Shown: positions 11,999 through 13,101 of the stretch, piece by piece | How the letters are laid out: each line of letters begins with the position of its first letter | Numbering within the stretch: the first letter of the stretch is position 1 | Assembly: GCA_011773575.1 (NCBI GenBank) | Contig: WVXJ01000014.1 | Span: 5,224-18,324, forward strand | Origin: Armatimonadota bacterium | Lineage (GTDB): Bacteria > Armatimonadota > Hebobacteria > Hebobacterales > WVXJ01 | Direction: 5' to 3' | Length of the DNA: 13,101 nt | The notes under the pieces: generated by a model | The model's database searches: none | Told to the model about the DNA's origin: nothing | Seen by the model: the letters and a program-made list of their open reading frames with translations, nothing else | Made by a program: the position numbers and the translations under genes

Positions 11999-13101
11999 AT
12001 GTCCCGCCTCAATACCAAACTATATAGAGAGTTGCTCGCCTCACGGTGGCAGTTTGTGGCCGTCGGCGCCACCGTAATGCTGGGCATCGCCTTCTTCCTG
12101 GGATCACTTCTCTCCTATGGCAACTTGAGTAAGTCTTATGATCTCACTTATCGCAAAGCCGCTTTCGGGGATGTCTGGGTGCGGATGGCCTCCGCCCCTG
12201 ACAGCCTGGTTCGCCGCGCCGCACAAATACCCGGTGTGCGCACTGTCATAGGCCGTAATGTAGAAGAGATACGTGTTGAACTGCGAGCTCGCGAAGTCAC
12301 GGAAGTGATGGGCCGAATCATCTCATTGCCTGCCGCGCGGCAACCCGCAATCAACCGCGTGCGGGTGGTGGAGGGCCGCTACCTCTCTCCTCAAGGACGG
12401 CGTGAAGCTTTGCTGGAAATAAGTTTCGCCAAGGCCCACAAGTTTCGCGCGGGTGATTTCATCTACCCCACAATCCGAGGCAGGGAGATCCGTTTTCGCG
12501 TTGTAGGCCTGGTGCAGAGCCCGGAGTACATCTACTCCATTCAAAGCGAACAGTATCTCATGCCCACACCGGACACCTTCGGTGTGATCTTCATTCCGGA
12601 GCGACAGGCGGAAATTCTCTTCGGAAGGGGCGGCGCCATCAATGAAATCTGTCTGACCACCGAACCGGGGATGCGGGAGGTAGTGGCAAAGCACCTCGAG
12701 AAGATCACTGACCGCTATGGCGGAGAAGATCCGATCACCCGTGACGAACAGCCCAGCAACAAACTCCTAATGATGGATTTGGAGGGTTACCGGCATATGG
12801 CGATAACCCTGCCGCTTTTCTTCTTGGGTGCCGCCATACTCACTACTTACACTCTCCTGGCCCGTATCGTGCAGGCTCAACGCCCGCAGATAGGTGTATT
12901 GAGGGCAAATGGTTTTACGCAAAGGGCGATCCTGTCGCACTTCCTCTGGCTCGCGCTGATACCGGCACTGATCGGCGGCCTATTGGGGATCGGGCTGGGA
13001 TACCTTTTTGCCTGGTATATCACCAGGCTCTATCTAGTATTTATCAACATCCCCTACTTATTCATGGATTTTCGTCCTGACCTGACACTCATCGCTTTCT
13101 T
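11999..13101 (+). CDS. ABC exporter permease with FtsX domain, 3'-truncated
   Basis: The ATG at 11999 opens a frame that continues to the window edge, giving 367 complete residues. It starts MSRLNTKLYRELLASRWQ. TM1 is at about 19-41 and is followed by a large periplasmic domain (about 42-265) of the MacB core type. That domain includes RIISLPAARQPAINRVRVV and SPEYIYSI. The first FtsX module follows, with RPQIGVLRANGFTQRAI (QIGVLRANG is the coupling-helix region) and two or three further membrane segments. The wording matches, from memory, a family of permeases near 780-800 residues with two FtsX modules, so the second half should lie right of the window. It works with the preceding ATPase and adaptor as a tripartite exporter of an unknown amphiphilic substrate. 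Confidence 0.92.
   Translation, partial: MSRLNTKLYRELLASRWQFVAVGATVMLGIAFFLGSLLSYGNLSKSYDLTYRKAAFGDVWVRMASAPDSLVRRAAQIPGVRTVIGRNVEEIRVELRAREVTEVMGRIISLPAARQPAINRVRVVEGRYLSPQGRREALLEISFAKAHKFRAGDFIYPTIRGREIRFRVVGLVQSPEYIYSIQSEQYLMPTPDTFGVIFIPERQAEILFGRGGAINEICLTTEPGMREVVAKHLEKITDRYGGEDPITRDEQPSNKLLMMDLEGYRHMAITLPLFFLGAAILTTYTLLARIVQAQRPQIGVLRANGFTQRAILSHFLWLALIPALIGGLLGIGLGYLFAWYITRLYLVFINIPYLFMDFRPDLTLIAF

Noticed and set aside
1..13101. Mobile elements, CRISPR arrays, tRNA or rRNA genes
   Set aside because: I looked for terminal repeats, transposase or integrase motifs, regularly spaced repeats and tRNA-like TTCGA arms, and found none that hold up.

Overview
The window looks like chromosomal DNA of a free-living, probably diderm (Gram-negative type) bacterium with moderately high GC, judged by eye and not computed. 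The diderm inference rests on a periplasmic adaptor protein with a complete TolC-docking motif (R-x3-L-x6-S) at its hairpin tip, followed by its ABC ATPase and FtsX-type permease. I cannot name the lineage. Promoter-like boxes of the TTGACN/TANNAT type and strong AGGAGG ribosome-binding sites fit a bacterium. I see no tRNA, rRNA, CRISPR array, transposase or insertion sequence.

Layout. 1-765 (+) is the 3' part of an oligopeptide/dipeptide ABC transporter ATPase, with a weak terminator behind it. 1009-1218 (+) is a 69-residue four-cysteine protein. It has a candidate promoter and a leader hairpin upstream. 1219-1415 is a structured gap between converging genes. 1416-2693 (-) is an MdtG-like major facilitator drug exporter. 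2694-2933 is a divergent control region with a structured leader, a palindrome and a possible 30-codon upstream ORF. 2934-3905 (+) is a five-bladed beta-propeller glycosidase-like protein standing alone. 4118-6367 (+) is an amino acid permease fused to two universal stress protein (USP) domains. 6521-7426 and 7457-8833 (+) form a slipin-NfeD pair. 8914-9516 (-) is a membrane-anchored HEAT-like protein converging on nfeD. 9517-9862 is a divergent intergenic region. 9863-13101 (+) is a tightly packed tripartite export operon: YbhG-like adaptor, LolD/MacB-type ATPase and a double-FtsX-type permease that runs off the window.

How the genes work together. Three parts are clear functional units: the peptide-uptake ATPase, whose partners lie left of the window; the slipin-NfeD membrane protease pair; and the adaptor-ATPase-permease exporter, which would use a TolC-like channel encoded elsewhere. 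Most of the window is transport and envelope maintenance. The permease-USP fusion directly upstream of slipin-NfeD suggests, as inference only, a membrane or energy-stress theme.

No clear new system such as a defence island or new mobile element is visible. The observations most worth checking are the asymmetric nucleotide-binding motifs in the permease-USP fusion, the small four-cysteine protein with a repeated HLCE motif, the five exact 11-residue repeats in the slipin, and the misplaced strong Shine-Dalgarno sequences around the 2.7 kb divergent promoter region.
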